A DNA stretch of 64,000 nt from Bacteroidales bacterium (GTDB lineage Bacteria; Bacteroidota; Bacteroidia; Bacteroidales; P3), in assembly GCA_017962545.1 (NCBI GenBank), contig JAGCVD010000005.1, positions 1 to 64,000 of the forward strand, in the 5' to 3' direction. Position 1 is the first letter of the stretch; every line of letters begins with the position of its first letter. A model generated the notes under the pieces. That model did no database searches and had not been told where the DNA came from. It saw only the letters and a program-made list of their open reading frames with translations. The translations under genes and the position numbers were made by a program. Of the stretch, positions 7,014 to 15,966 are shown piece after piece.

Positions 7014-8999
7014 ATGGACAAGAAATCAATCATAGGACTGGTTTTGATATTCTTAATATTCGTCGGCTACATGTTCTGGGTAGCCCCGTCGAAAGAAGAA
7101 ATCGCCGAGCGTCAGCGTGTGTACGACAGCACCGTAGCCGCCAACCTCGAGGCCCAGCGCATTGAGGACAGTATAGTGGCCGAGAAGGCTCGTCTCGACT
7201 CGCTGGCCGCCGCCGGCGACACCGTTCTGCCCGGAGCACAGCGTACGGTGCAGGACATGGGTGCCTTCAACAGCGCCGCGCAGGGCGAGGTGCGCAACTT
7301 CACCATGAGCAACCACCTGATGACCGTTGAGTTCAACACCCTCGGCGCTCGCGTAGACCGAGTGGTGCTGGCCGACTACCAGACCTACGACAGCAACGAG
7401 TTGGTGCTCATCACCCCCTCGGAAGACAATATGAACCTTGTTTTCTCGACCGAGGACAACCGTGTAATCAACACCAAAGACCTGGTGTTTGTGCCCTACC
7501 TCGGTGACACAGACAGACCTGTTTACAACAGTCTCATCGACAACGAACTCGCCCTTGACTTGGAAGAGGTTTTACGCGTCCGTTTCCGTGCCGAAATCGA
7601 CGACAGCGTCAATCACGGCTACCTCGAATTCGCCTACACCATGCACGGCGACAGCTACGAGGTGGACTTCGACATCAACTTTGTGGGCCTCAAGGAGGTG
7701 GTGCGCAACACGCCCTATATGGATTTCCAGTGGCAGAACCGCATGTTGCGACAGGAGAAGGTGAACAGCGGCAGCCGCGGCAAGAGCAACCGCAACAGCG
7801 ACCGTGAGCGCTTCTACAGCAGCATCTACTTCAAAGGACCCAAAGAGAAGAACCCCAACAACGTGGGCATGGGTCAGGACAAGCAGAAGCAGGTGAAGAC
7901 CACGCTCGACTGGGTGGCCTTCAAGGACCAATATTTTGCCGCCATCCTCAATGCCGAGGGCGGTGTGCCGTTCGAGAACGCCGACCTGGCTGTGACGACC
8001 GACAAGCGCGACACTGCCAAGAATTACCTGACCGATATGACCGCCGTCATTGGCCTGCCCTACGACGCGGAGACTGGCAAGATGCAGATGAGCTGGTACT
8101 ACGGTCCCACCAAGCTGCGCGACCTGCGCAAGATGCACCGCGGCTATGACCGCATGCTACCCCTAGGATGGACCATTATCTCGAAGAGCATCAGCCGCTA
8201 CCTCATCGTGCCGGCCTTCAACTTCCTGGAACGCTTCAACTGGAACTACGGTATCATCATCATCGTCTTCACACTGCTTGTCCGACTGGTGCTGCTGCCG
8301 CTGGTGTTCAAGAGCTATCAGGGCGGCGCCATCATGCGAGTCCTCAAGCCTGAGATGGACGCTCTCAACAAGAAGTTCCCCGCCCAGGAGCAGGCCATGC
8401 AGAAACAGCAGGCCATGATGGCGCTGCAGAAGAAGGCGGGCTACAGCCCCATGGCAGGCTGTCTACCCGTGCTTATCCAGATGCCCTTCCTAACGGCCAT
8501 GTTCATGTTCTTCCCCCAATCGATTGAGTTGCGCCAGAAGCCCTTCCTATGGTGCCCCGACCTGTCGAACTATGACTCCATTCTTGACTTCGGCTTCAAC
8601 ATACCGCTCTACGGCGACCACATCTCGCTCTTCTGCCTGCTGATGTTCGGCATGCAGTTCTTCTACACGTGGTACACCATGAAGCAGCAGGCAGGCACCC
8701 AGACCATGCCCGGTATGAAGTTGATGATGTACTTCATGCCCTTCATGATGCTCTTCATCTTCAACAGCCAGAGCGCCGGATTGAACCTTTACTACCTCAT
8801 CTCGCTGACCTTCACCATGTGCACCATGATGCTCATCCGGCGCTTCACCAGCGAGAAGAAGGTGCGCGCCCGCATGGCGGCCTACGACGCCAAGCATGCC
8901 AACGACAAGGGCAAGAAAAAGAAGAAGAGCAGCTTCCAGCAGCGTCTGGAAGAGCTGCAGAAGCAGGCCGAGCAGATGCAAAAACAGCAGAAAAGATAA
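7014..8999 (+). CDS. yidC: membrane protein insertase YidC
   Basis: 661 residues. There is an N-terminal membrane anchor (residues 5-22), a large periplasmic beta-supersandwich domain (about 60-375), then the Oxa1/YidC core of five membrane segments starting at about residue 405 (NYGIIIIVFTLLVRLVLLPL). The cytoplasmic coiled region EQAMQKQQAMMALQKKAGYSPMAG precedes the conserved GCLPVLIQMPFLTAMF. The C-terminus is Lys-rich (KGKKKKKSS), typical of Bacteroidota forms that contact ribosomes. It inserts membrane proteins with or without SecYEG. It is the first gene after a well-formed promoter and is followed 12 bp later by the antiporter gene. Confidence 0.97.
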   Translation: MDKKSIIGLVLIFLIFVGYMFWVAPSKEEIAERQRVYDSTVAANLEAQRIEDSIVAEKARLDSLAAAGDTVLPGAQRTVQDMGAFNSAAQGEVRNFTMSNHLMTVEFNTLGARVDRVVLADYQTYDSNELVLITPSEDNMNLVFSTEDNRVINTKDLVFVPYLGDTDRPVYNSLIDNELALDLEEVLRVRFRAEIDDSVNHGYLEFAYTMHGDSYEVDFDINFVGLKEVVRNTPYMDFQWQNRMLRQEKVNSGSRGKSNRNSDRERFYSSIYFKGPKEKNPNNVGMGQDKQKQVKTTLDWVAFKDQYFAAILNAEGGVPFENADLAVTTDKRDTAKNYLTDMTAVIGLPYDAETGKMQMSWYYGPTKLRDLRKMHRGYDRMLPLGWTIISKSISRYLIVPAFNFLERFNWNYGIIIIVFTLLVRLVLLPLVFKSYQGGAIMRVLKPEMDALNKKFPAQEQAMQKQQAMMALQKKAGYSPMAGCLPVLIQMPFLTAMFMFFPQSIELRQKPFLWCPDLSNYDSILDFGFNIPLYGDHISLFCLLMFGMQFFYTWYTMKQQAGTQTMPGMKLMMYFMPFMMLFIFNSQSAGLNLYYLISLTFTMCTMMLIRRFTSEKKVRARMAAYDAKHANDKGKKKKKSSFQQRLEELQKQAEQMQKQQKR

Positions 9000-9011
9000 A
9001 CTTACGATACC

Positions 9012-10346
9012 ATGATTGTTTCACTCATCACAATTTTCATCCTCGGGTACGCCTGCATAGCGCTGGAGCACCCATTGAAAATCAACAAGACTGCCACAGC
9101 CCTGATGCTGGGCACTCTGGTGTGGACCATCTTCGCCCTGTCGCACGTAATCCCCGGCGAAGAGATTAGTTCCCACCTTATCGAGAACCTCGGCGAGACA
9201 GCTGAAATCGTCTTCTTCCTGCTGGGTGCCATGACCATCGTGACGCTCATCGAAGACTACCAAGGTTTCACAGTCATCACTGACCACATCACCACGACTA
9301 ACAAGAAGAAACTGCTGTGGGTGCTCTCCATCCTCACCTTCTTCCTGTCGGCCCTGCTCGACAACATGACCACCGCCATCGTCATGGTGGCCCTGCTGCG
9401 CAAACTCATCGCCGACCGCAAGGAGCGCTGGTTCTTCGCCGGCATGGTCATCCTGGCCGCCAACGCAGGTGGCGCCTGGAGTCCCATCGGCGACGTGACC
9501 ACCATCATGCTCTGGATCAAGGGTCAGGTAACCACCGTCAACATTATCGTCAAGACCCTTATACCCAGCTTGGTCTGCATGGTAGTACCTCTGGTCATCC
9601 TGGGCAGCCAGCTCAAAGGCGAAATTGAGCGTCCCGAAGAGACCCGCAGCGGTATCGACGTAGCTCCCTGGATGCGCAAGCTTGTGCTCATCATGGGCGT
9701 CTGCGGACTCATCTTCGTACCCATCTTCAAGACCATCACCCACTTGCCGCCCTACCTCGGCATGCTCCTCAGCCTCTCCGTGCTGTGGGTCACCACCGAG
9801 ATACTGAGCCGCAAGCACTCCAAGGAAGGTCACCGTTTGCCCACCGCCGTCAGCACGCTGGAGCACGTCGACGTACCCACCATCCTCTTCTTCCTCGGCA
9901 TCCTGATGGCCGTCAGCTGCCTCAAGGTCGCCGGCATTCTGGGCAGCCTGGCACAGGGACTTGACTCGATGCGCGACCTCAGCGTGGGACCGCACACCGT
10001 CGGCTTCTTCCTCATCGACCTCATCATCGGCGTCCTGTCGTCCATCGTCGACAACGTGCCACTGGTGGCCGCCGTGCAGGGCATGTACCCCGTCACCCCC
10101 GAGGGCTTCATCGCCAACCATCCCTTCTGGGAGTTCCTAGCCTACTGCGCCGGCACGGGTGGCTCGTTGCTCATCATTGGTAGCGCCGCCGGCGTGGCCG
10201 TCATGGGCATGGAGAAGATAGACTTCATCTGGTACCTCAAGAAAATTAGCTGGCTGGCACTGGTCGGCTACATTGCCGGCGCCATCGTGTTCATCGGCAT
10301 GAACCTGATGCTCGAGCCCTTCGAGTGGTGGAGTAGTATGGTGTAA
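9012..10346 (+). CDS. nhaD: Na+/H+ antiporter, NhaD family
   Basis: 444 residues, almost entirely hydrophobic, with about 11-13 membrane segments. The motifs are those of the ion-transporter superfamily: LSALLDNMTTAIVMVALLRKL near residue 115, AANAGGAWSPIGDVTT near 155 and a second LSSIVDNVPLVAAVQG near 340. The repeated D-N-hydrophobic pairs are the presumed ion sites of the inverted repeats. The protein would exchange Na+ for protons across the inner membrane. The gene ends with TAATG, so its stop overlaps the start of the next gene. Confidence 0.92.
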   Translation: MIVSLITIFILGYACIALEHPLKINKTATALMLGTLVWTIFALSHVIPGEEISSHLIENLGETAEIVFFLLGAMTIVTLIEDYQGFTVITDHITTTNKKKLLWVLSILTFFLSALLDNMTTAIVMVALLRKLIADRKERWFFAGMVILAANAGGAWSPIGDVTTIMLWIKGQVTTVNIIVKTLIPSLVCMVVPLVILGSQLKGEIERPEETRSGIDVAPWMRKLVLIMGVCGLIFVPIFKTITHLPPYLGMLLSLSVLWVTTEILSRKHSKEGHRLPTAVSTLEHVDVPTILFFLGILMAVSCLKVAGILGSLAQGLDSMRDLSVGPHTVGFFLIDLIIGVLSSIVDNVPLVAAVQGMYPVTPEGFIANHPFWEFLAYCAGTGGSLLIIGSAAGVAVMGMEKIDFIWYLKKISWLALVGYIAGAIVFIGMNLMLEPFEWWSSMV

Positions 10347-11614
10347 TGAAAAAGCTCTGGACTGAATTCAAACAGCGTCCCTGGTGGCGCAAAACAATTG
10401 ACATCCTGATGGTGCTCTTCGCGCTGGCCGGTGCTGCCATCATCGGTGCCTGGGGACTCTACCAGCTGGGCGCGACCAACAACCGCGGCGCTGTCGACAA
10501 GAACTACCGCTACCTAATGTCGGTCAGTGAGATAGAGCAGATAAAAGATTTGAGTCCCGAGGAGCTCGACGAACTGTGGGCCTCGCAGCTCGACCGGCTG
10601 GCTGTGCTGGCGCACCGCTACCCCGTTAACACCCGTCTCATACTGCAAGCTGCCGCCGTCAGCGACGACCCCATGCTCATCGACCGCATGGTCGCCGCCC
10701 TGAGCGTCTACACCGACACCTCACTCCAAACTCCGAACTCTGAACTCCGAACTCAAAACGCCATCCCCTGGATGGCCACACCCGAGTGGGAGGCCTTGAA
10801 GGAGGCCATCACGCGCGACAGCGCCCTCATCCGCGAAGCAGGACGCCTCACCGGCGTCGAGCCCCGTCTCATCGTGGGCTGCCTCATCGGCGAGCAGATA
10901 CGCCTCTTCAACTCCAAGCGCGAGATGTACAAGAAATACCTCGGCCCGGTCAAAGTGCTCAGCGTGCAGAGCCAGTTCAGTTACGGCGTCAACGGCATCA
11001 AGGACTTCACCGCCGAGGCCGTCGAGGAGCACCTTAAAGACCCCTCGTCGGAATACTACATGGGCCCCGCCTACGAGCACCTGCTCGACTACCCCGAGGG
11101 GGCCAACATCGTCGAAGAACGCTACCGCCGTCTCGTCGACTATGGCAGCCACCTCTACAGTTACATCTACACCGGCTGCATCCTGCACCAAACCATGCTG
11201 CAATGGCGTCGTGCTGGCTACGACATCAGCGACCGCCCCGACCTGCTCTTCACCCTCTTCAACCTGGGCTTCAGCCAGTCGGTACCCAAGCCCGACCCCA
11301 TGCCTGGAGGTAGCCACATCACCGTGGGCGACCGCGAGTACACCTTCGGCGCCATCGGATTCGACTTCTACTACAGCGGCGAGCTGGCCACCGTATTCCC
11401 TTTCCGGCATAACCACTTTACCACATCCGACGACATTGCCGATATCGGGGCAATACAGGCCAGCATGACCAACTGCAACCGTCCCGAACGTGGCTTGGAA
11501 TACCGCCAAGACTCATCACGCAACACTCAAAACCCATCATTTGAAGAAGAGGAGCCCGATCCCTTCGGTGTCGACCACAGCAAAGTGCGCCCTGTCGAAC
11601 ATACGGCACAATAA
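10346..11614 (+). CDS. membrane-anchored hypothetical, possibly lysozyme-like
   Basis: 422 residues with one N-terminal membrane segment (about residues 20-42); the remainder is probably periplasmic. The region around residues 175-290 (RLTGVEPRLIVGCLIGEQIRLF, then SYGVNGIKDFTAEAVEEHL) resembles the start of transglycosylase or DUF1402-like domains, in which a Glu sits in a helix after a V-x-P-x-L-I stretch. This is a weak similarity seen by eye only. Residues about 127-138 (SLQTPNSELRTQN) come from a heptanucleotide repeat inserted in frame. The gene overlaps nhaD by one base and is probably translated from the same transcript. Confidence 0.55.
   Translation: MKKLWTEFKQRPWWRKTIDILMVLFALAGAAIIGAWGLYQLGATNNRGAVDKNYRYLMSVSEIEQIKDLSPEELDELWASQLDRLAVLAHRYPVNTRLILQAAAVSDDPMLIDRMVAALSVYTDTSLQTPNSELRTQNAIPWMATPEWEALKEAITRDSALIREAGRLTGVEPRLIVGCLIGEQIRLFNSKREMYKKYLGPVKVLSVQSQFSYGVNGIKDFTAEAVEEHLKDPSSEYYMGPAYEHLLDYPEGANIVEERYRRLVDYGSHLYSYIYTGCILHQTMLQWRRAGYDISDRPDLLFTLFNLGFSQSVPKPDPMPGGSHITVGDREYTFGAIGFDFYYSGELATVFPFRHNHFTTSDDIADIGAIQASMTNCNRPERGLEYRQDSSRNTQNPSFEEEEPDPFGVDHSKVRPVEHTAQ
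10724..10758. repeat. five 7-bp tandem repeats CTCYRAA inside a gene
   Basis: Units are CTCCAAA, CTCCGAA, CTCTGAA, CTCCGAA, CTCAAAA. The tract sits within the hypothetical gene at 10346-11614, remains in frame and encodes a polar loop. It is one member of the family of short-period repeats seen throughout this window. Confidence 0.9.
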
Positions 11615-11665
11615 AAAAAGATTCTCCTCGTTATCCCGAATATACATCAAAAAACAAAATAAATT

Positions 11666-12436
11666 ATGAAAACAATCAAGAGAATTATGACGGCCATGGT
11701 TGCACTGGCTTGTATGGGAATGACTGTCTCGTGCGACAAGACAAATGACGACAGCAACTCACTGGTAGGTCGGTGGCGAGTGGACAACCTGACCTATGAC
11801 GGTCGGGATATGACCCCTGAGGACATGGTGCTGGTGATGAACGACAACGGCACGGGCGACGTACTCACCAATGGTCATAGCGACAACGACAGCTTTACCT
11901 GGAGTGTCAGCGGCGACGTGCTCACCGTTTATCCTAACGGTGGCAGCGAGTACACCTTCACCATCGTCAGCATCAGCTCGACGGAGGCTTCGCTGACTGG
12001 CAATGTAGTGCCCGGCACCGACATGCAGGGTAACGTCACCATGCATCTGACCAAGGTCAGCGGTGGCGACCCCACTCCCGACCCTGACCCCAACCCCGAC
12101 CCTAACAACTACAGCACTATTCTTCCTGGAAACTGGCAACTCGACGGTTTGGTCCATAATGGACAAGACCTCTCTTCAAACCTGCCCAACATTCAACTCT
12201 CCTTTAACGCCAATGGCACAGGTCTGATGAGCGACGGTGGGGAGACAGAGCACAATGAATTCTCCTGGGTTATCAATGGCAACAATATCACCATTACCGT
12301 TCATAATGGCCAACAGTACACCTTTACTATCGTTAGTATTACTTCCACCGAGTGCACTTTCAGTGGCACCTATCTCGACATGGCTGACATTGTATTACAG
12401 GGAGACATACAGATGCACATGACCAAAATACAGTAA
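11666..12436 (+). CDS. lipoprotein with two lipocalin-like domains
   Basis: 256 residues. The lipoprotein signal ends MGMTVSC (Cys23). Two similar beta-rich domains follow, about residues 33-132 and 152-255. Each starts with a G-x-W strand (LVGRWRVDNLTYDGRD; LPGNWQLDGLVHNGQD) and contains NGTG, FTWSV/FSWVI, YTFTIVSI and a terminal MHLTK/MHMTK. The linker is Asp-Pro-rich (about residues 133-147, PTPDPDPNPDP). This is an internal duplication of a lipocalin-like fold found in many Bacteroidales surface lipoproteins; the ligand is unknown. The 3' end is followed by a strong palindrome at 12458. Confidence 0.8.
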   Translation: MKTIKRIMTAMVALACMGMTVSCDKTNDDSNSLVGRWRVDNLTYDGRDMTPEDMVLVMNDNGTGDVLTNGHSDNDSFTWSVSGDVLTVYPNGGSEYTFTIVSISSTEASLTGNVVPGTDMQGNVTMHLTKVSGGDPTPDPDPNPDPNNYSTILPGNWQLDGLVHNGQDLSSNLPNIQLSFNANGTGLMSDGGETEHNEFSWVINGNNITITVHNGQQYTFTIVSITSTECTFSGTYLDMADIVLQGDIQMHMTKIQ

Positions 12437-12457
12437 AACGCTTCTCTTATAATATAC

Positions 12458-12487
12458 TGAGGGCCGCCCCGATCGGGGCGGCCCTCA
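12458..12487. terminator. perfect 30-bp palindrome, bidirectional terminator candidate
   Basis: A perfect palindrome: GAGGGCCGCCCC arms around a central GATC, extended by one T-A pair. It lies between convergent genes (lipoprotein on plus, GntR regulator on minus). No long T-run follows on either side, so termination is inferred from the stem strength and the convergent context. Confidence 0.75.
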
Positions 12488-12511
12488 TCACAAACCACAA
12501 CAACACCCTCC

Positions 12512-12862
12512 TCACACAATATCGTCCAACATCAAATCCTCAATACTGATGCCCAGCGTCTTCATGCGCTGGCGGATATACGGTAACTCTTCATCGAGGA
12601 ACTCGCGGCGCTGGTGCGCCAAAATGCGCTCACGTGCGTCGGCACTGACGAAATAGCCCACACCACGGCGCTGATAAATAATCTCTTCCTGCTGCAGATA
12701 GTCGAAGGTGCGCACCACCGTGTTGGGGTTCACCCCCATCGAGGCGGCCACGTCGCGCACCGACGGCATCCGGTCGTCGGGCGTCAGCACCCCTTGCAGC
12801 ACCTGCTCCGACAGGTGGTCGGCAATCTGCAGGTATATCGGTTTTTGTTTTCTAAAGTCCAT
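12512..12862 (-). CDS. GntR-family regulator, YtrA type
   Basis: 116 residues from the ATG at 12860-12862. An alternative ATG five codons upstream would overlap the preceding gene. The winged helix-turn-helix is clear: PIYLQIADHLSEQVLQG, then PSVRDVAASMGVNPNTVVRTFDYLQ and a wing GVGYFVS. The short C-terminal helical tail (about 45 residues) with no ligand domain is the mark of the YtrA subgroup, which usually controls a linked ABC transporter. Here it is the last gene of the ABC operon that starts at 16794, so autoregulation of that operon is likely. Confidence 0.92.
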   Translation of the reverse strand: MDFRKQKPIYLQIADHLSEQVLQGVLTPDDRMPSVRDVAASMGVNPNTVVRTFDYLQQEEIIYQRRGVGYFVSADARERILAHQRREFLDEELPYIRQRMKTLGISIEDLMLDDIV

Positions 12863-12866
12863 AATA

Positions 12867-13577
12867 CTACAATTCATTAACGTTAAGCGTGCAGTTGACG
12901 CCTTCGATGTCTATCTCGCAGGCGCCGTCACCGAGGATGGTCTTCTTGCCTTCCTTTCGCGTAGGACGCTCGCTGGTGATGTTCAAATACTTCTTCACGC
13001 CGCTCATCTCTATCGTCATGCCTGCCGTGAGAGGTGCTTGCAGGTTTAAGTGGCAGTCCACCCCATCAATATTTATCTCGTTGGGAAGCGTCGGGTAGTT
13101 GGCAGTGATGCCGAAGGCGACACCATCCACTGTCAGCTCACGGCTGGCGACACTGTCAATATTGACACTGGCCGACACCAAACTCATGTCTATCTCATTC
13201 AAGACAGTGCCGCGGGGAACCTCGATGGTAAGGTGCTTCCCGAGATTGTTCAGTTTTTGGGTCTTGAAGAATCCGTTTTTGCAGAACTGGATGTCCAGAC
13301 AACCCTCGTCGTCAAGATACCAATGCATACTGAGACTATCGTCCAATATGCTGTCGGTCTTCTCGTAGATACGCACCTCGGGGTGGTCGACATACACGAT
13401 GTCGATGTCGCCCTCGAGCCAGTTAATATCGAGTTCGTTAACGGTTTGGCTTATCACTGCGTCACCCATCTGGTAACGCTCGGGGTGCTCATAGCTGAAT
13501 TTCATCTCACCCTTGTAGTTGATGTGGCACCCTGTCATCAGGCAAGCCAACAGGCTTATCAATGCTATCTTTTTCAT
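12867..13577 (-). CDS. lipoprotein with DUF4097-like beta-helix
   Basis: 236 residues with a lipobox at LMTGC (Cys17). The body is a series of short beta strands of the DUF4097 kind (TVNELDINWLEGDIDIVYVDHPEVRI, then repeated V-N-I-D-S-V-A-S and E-I-N-I-D-G-V-D), ending in KYLNITSERPTRKEGKKTILGDGACEIDIEGVNC. Proteins of this type often accompany envelope-stress or bacitracin-type ABC systems. Its gene lies 2 bp from the upstream lipoprotein and just before the GntR regulator, so it is part of the Ytr-like operon. Confidence 0.8.
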   Translation of the reverse strand: MKKIALISLLACLMTGCHINYKGEMKFSYEHPERYQMGDAVISQTVNELDINWLEGDIDIVYVDHPEVRIYEKTDSILDDSLSMHWYLDDEGCLDIQFCKNGFFKTQKLNNLGKHLTIEVPRGTVLNEIDMSLVSASVNIDSVASRELTVDGVAFGITANYPTLPNEINIDGVDCHLNLQAPLTAGMTIEMSGVKKYLNITSERPTRKEGKKTILGDGACEIDIEGVNCTLNVNEL

Positions 13578-13579
13578 GG

Positions 13580-14302
13580 TTAAATCCTCCCTTTTGCACG
13601 GTTAAACTCAATGATGCGCATCTGGCGGCCCTGCGGGTCGGGGACGACGCGCATTCCACGCTCGTCGAGCCAGAGGCTGTCGGACGACCAGTCCTTGCCA
13701 CCGATATCACGCCCGTCGACGATGATGTCCATATCGACATCTGGGGCGGCCGACACCGGCATGTGGCGATTCGCACGCAGCTGCACAATTATGGCAGCGA
13801 TGTTTTTGACGTCCATGTCCCCCTCCTGTACCTCCGTCTTACGATGGGACTCCAGGCGAGCCGAATCGAAGACCACAAGCTGTTGCAGCGGCTCGTAAGT
13901 GGTGTCGGTGCGCAGTATGCCACGGTCAATCATGGCTTGCAGCAGTGGCGCGTAGTCGAGGGGTTGGGTGGTGTCATGGTCGATGAGAGTGAAGATATAT
14001 TTCGGCAAGATGACATACTTGTCCCTATCGACATAATACATCGTGGTGTTGGCAATAGGGTAGTGCGACACAAGGAAGATAGCCATCCACGGCACAGTGG
14101 TTGTAAGCACAGTTGTATCATCGCCGCTATGATAGTAGCAGTTCACATTGCTTTTGCCTGTGGCGTCACGCCAGGCGTCAATGCCCTGTATCTTCAGCGT
14201 GTAGCGGTCGGTCTCTATCGTCTCATTGACAAGGCGTTTCTTGTTGTAGCAACCCACCATCAGCAGGCTCACCGCAAGGGCTATAAAAACGGTCTTTTTC
14301 AT
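13580..14302 (-). CDS. hypothetical lipoprotein of the Ytr-like operon
   Basis: 240 residues. Lipobox LLMVGC gives Cys18. No domain recognised; the sequence is mixed alpha/beta with several Asp-rich turns, and the C-terminus (GMRVVPDPQGRQMRIIEFNRAKGRI) is basic. The gene lies 44 bp downstream of the second membrane subunit, and its ATG directly abuts an octanucleotide repeat tract at 14303-14340, which occupies the place of the ribosome-binding region. Operon membership suggests an envelope-associated accessory role. Confidence 0.7.
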   Translation of the reverse strand: MKKTVFIALAVSLLMVGCYNKKRLVNETIETDRYTLKIQGIDAWRDATGKSNVNCYYHSGDDTTVLTTTVPWMAIFLVSHYPIANTTMYYVDRDKYVILPKYIFTLIDHDTTQPLDYAPLLQAMIDRGILRTDTTYEPLQQLVVFDSARLESHRKTEVQEGDMDVKNIAAIIVQLRANRHMPVSAAPDVDMDIIVDGRDIGGKDWSSDSLWLDERGMRVVPDPQGRQMRIIEFNRAKGRI

Positions 14303-14340
14303 TTGTCTTAACTACTTAACTACTTTAACTACTTAACTAC
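14303..14340. repeat. 8-bp tandem repeats CTTAACTA with ATTTGTC core
   Basis: Four units of CTTAACTA (one with an extra T) at 14307-14340. Read on the minus strand the tract is a series of TAGTTAAG ending in ACAAATG, where ATG is the start codon of the lipoprotein gene at 14302. The same core (TTAAGACAA) recurs at 15930, 16859, 16907 and 44926. Confidence 0.9.
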
Positions 14341-14346
14341 CAAAAA

Positions 14347-15195
14347 TCAATAGGGCATCCTATTAAGTCTGCGCCAGCTGAGCCAGCCGAAGAGCCCGGC
14401 CAGGATGACATTGAAAACAATGGTACCCCAGAAGAGCCAGTTGTACGCCACCATCGGATCATTGCCGTAGAAGGTGTCGTAGAGCCACTCCATGAAGTCG
14501 GTATTGGTGAAGATGGCGATGAACACAGGGATAAGGATGATGCTGATGACGAACTCAATGACATAGAGCCATAAGATGGTCTGCAGCACCTTGTGGCGTT
14601 TGAAGAGGGTGCTGGTGAAGAGGAACATAAGCACCGTGCCAAAATAGCCAATCCAGCAGCCGACGGCCCACAGCGGGCCGAAAAGGCCACTCGCAAACAT
14701 CTCGGCGCCCTCCTCGCTGACAGACCATTCGGAAAGTGCCGACAGGTTGATTGTGAAGGGGAAGCCCATCTCGCCCTGCCAGAGCCAGTCGCGCCACGGC
14801 CCAAAGGGCAGCGCAGTGAGGAACATGTCGAGTGCCATACCGCCGAGGAAGACTGCCAGCGGGCAGATGACAAGGGAGTAGAGCAGCGCGCTGCAGAATT
14901 TCTCTAACTTGGAAGCGGGCAACATAGCATAGTAGATGCCCTCGTTGCGGAGGTTCCATGTGCGGTACATGCGCGAGGGAGCCATCAGGGCGGCGATGTA
15001 GGCCACTCCCTCGATCATCATCAGGCGGAAGTCGGCCGGCATGGAGGCATCACGGTTGAAGACGACAATAAACAGCCACACCGCGAACGGCAGCGCCGCC
15101 AAGATTAACATTGTCGGGCCGAACATCGGCCACATATTGCGAAAGTCCTTGTTGACGACTTTGCAGAAACGATTCCAGTCAAATTTATTATTCAT
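14347..15195 (-). CDS. ABC-2-like membrane subunit
   Basis: 282 residues with about six membrane segments (about residues 27-47, 65-80, 105-130, 165-190, 205-230, 245-270). It is similar in outline to the preceding gene product at 15208-15924: both start with a short cytoplasmic helix containing RFCKVVNKDFR or RFGKLVWHDVRR and share an AMLPASKLEKF/AMLPASKSEKY motif between segments two and three. They are probably the two halves of the permease driven by the ATPase at 15967-16794. The substrate is unknown. Confidence 0.8.
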   Translation of the reverse strand: MNNKFDWNRFCKVVNKDFRNMWPMFGPTMLILAALPFAVWLFIVVFNRDASMPADFRLMMIEGVAYIAALMAPSRMYRTWNLRNEGIYYAMLPASKLEKFCSALLYSLVICPLAVFLGGMALDMFLTALPFGPWRDWLWQGEMGFPFTINLSALSEWSVSEEGAEMFASGLFGPLWAVGCWIGYFGTVLMFLFTSTLFKRHKVLQTILWLYVIEFVISIILIPVFIAIFTNTDFMEWLYDTFYGNDPMVAYNWLFWGTIVFNVILAGLFGWLSWRRLNRMPY

Positions 15196-15207
15196 ATTTG
15201 TTTTGTT

Positions 15208-15924
15208 TTAATATCCAAGTTTGTTCATTTTATTCCAGCCAAGGAAAGCCATAAGGGCTGCAAATACGACCTGCACTCCTGCCATTATCCACAATACTGT
15301 AGTGTTGTCAGATACACCAAGGATTACCGTTGCTGCCAAAAAGCCCATCATCCACATCCAAAGAAAGATGCCAAATATGGTTCGCCAACCTTTGCTCCGC
15401 ACGACGTTGGTGAACATGTAGCCCAAGGTAGCGCCGACGAATGCCAGCAGGCAGTTGCAGAACACAGGCAGGCTGAGTAGGTCTAATAATTCGGCCTGCC
15501 ACAGATATATGTGGTAGTAGGGCATATGTATCGCCGTCAGCAGGCTATCAATCGCAAAGTTAGCTATCATCAGTGCGAAGGGGATAATCACCAGCGAGAG
15601 CACCAATATCGACAGATATTTCTCCGACTTGCTGGCAGGCAGCATAGCGAAGTAGATGTCACCGCGCTTCTTCTGGCGGCCTATGTTGGCGTAGAGTTGC
15701 AGCGGTGTCAGGGATGCCATAATTACCGATATTAGGGTCATCATGCCTAGGCGGTAACTGGCGCCTACCACCTCGCCAGTCACGCTCTGAAATAGTGTCA
15801 TTATCGGAGTGAATGGCAGGATACTTATCAGCATGGCTCCGAAAGCGCTGAAGCGTGGAGAGCAGCGACGTACATCATGCCACACTAGTTTCCCGAACCT
15901 CTTGATATCGAATGTCTGGCTCAT
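15208..15924 (-). CDS. ABC-2-like membrane subunit (paralogue)
   Basis: 238 residues taking the ATG at 15922-15924 (MSQTFDIKRFGKL). An upstream ATG two codons earlier abuts the repeat tract and cannot be excluded. About six membrane segments; the AMLPASKSEKY motif (about residues 87-97) is shared with the following gene, indicating a duplication. It lies between the ATPase and the second membrane protein on the same strand, as expected for a Ytr-like transporter. Confidence 0.8.
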   Translation of the reverse strand: MSQTFDIKRFGKLVWHDVRRCSPRFSAFGAMLISILPFTPIMTLFQSVTGEVVGASYRLGMMTLISVIMASLTPLQLYANIGRQKKRGDIYFAMLPASKSEKYLSILVLSLVIIPFALMIANFAIDSLLTAIHMPYYHIYLWQAELLDLLSLPVFCNCLLAFVGATLGYMFTNVVRSKGWRTIFGIFLWMWMMGFLAATVILGVSDNTTVLWIMAGVQVVFAALMAFLGWNKMNKLGY

Positions 15925-15929
15925 GACCA

Positions 15930-15966
15930 TTGTCTTAAATACTCAACTACTGTCTACTTAACTACT
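15930..15966. repeat. imperfect 8-bp repeats (CTTAACTACT family)
   Basis: TTGTCTTAAATACTCAACTA followed by CTGTCTACTTAACTACTT: degenerate copies of the tract at 14307. They fill the entire gap between the ATPase and the first permease gene, next to the permease start. Confidence 0.75.

Noticed and set aside
9021..10121. A 366-codon frame on the minus strand
   Set aside because: Antisense shadow of nhaD, rich in Asp/Glu/Gly/His with no hydrophobic core.
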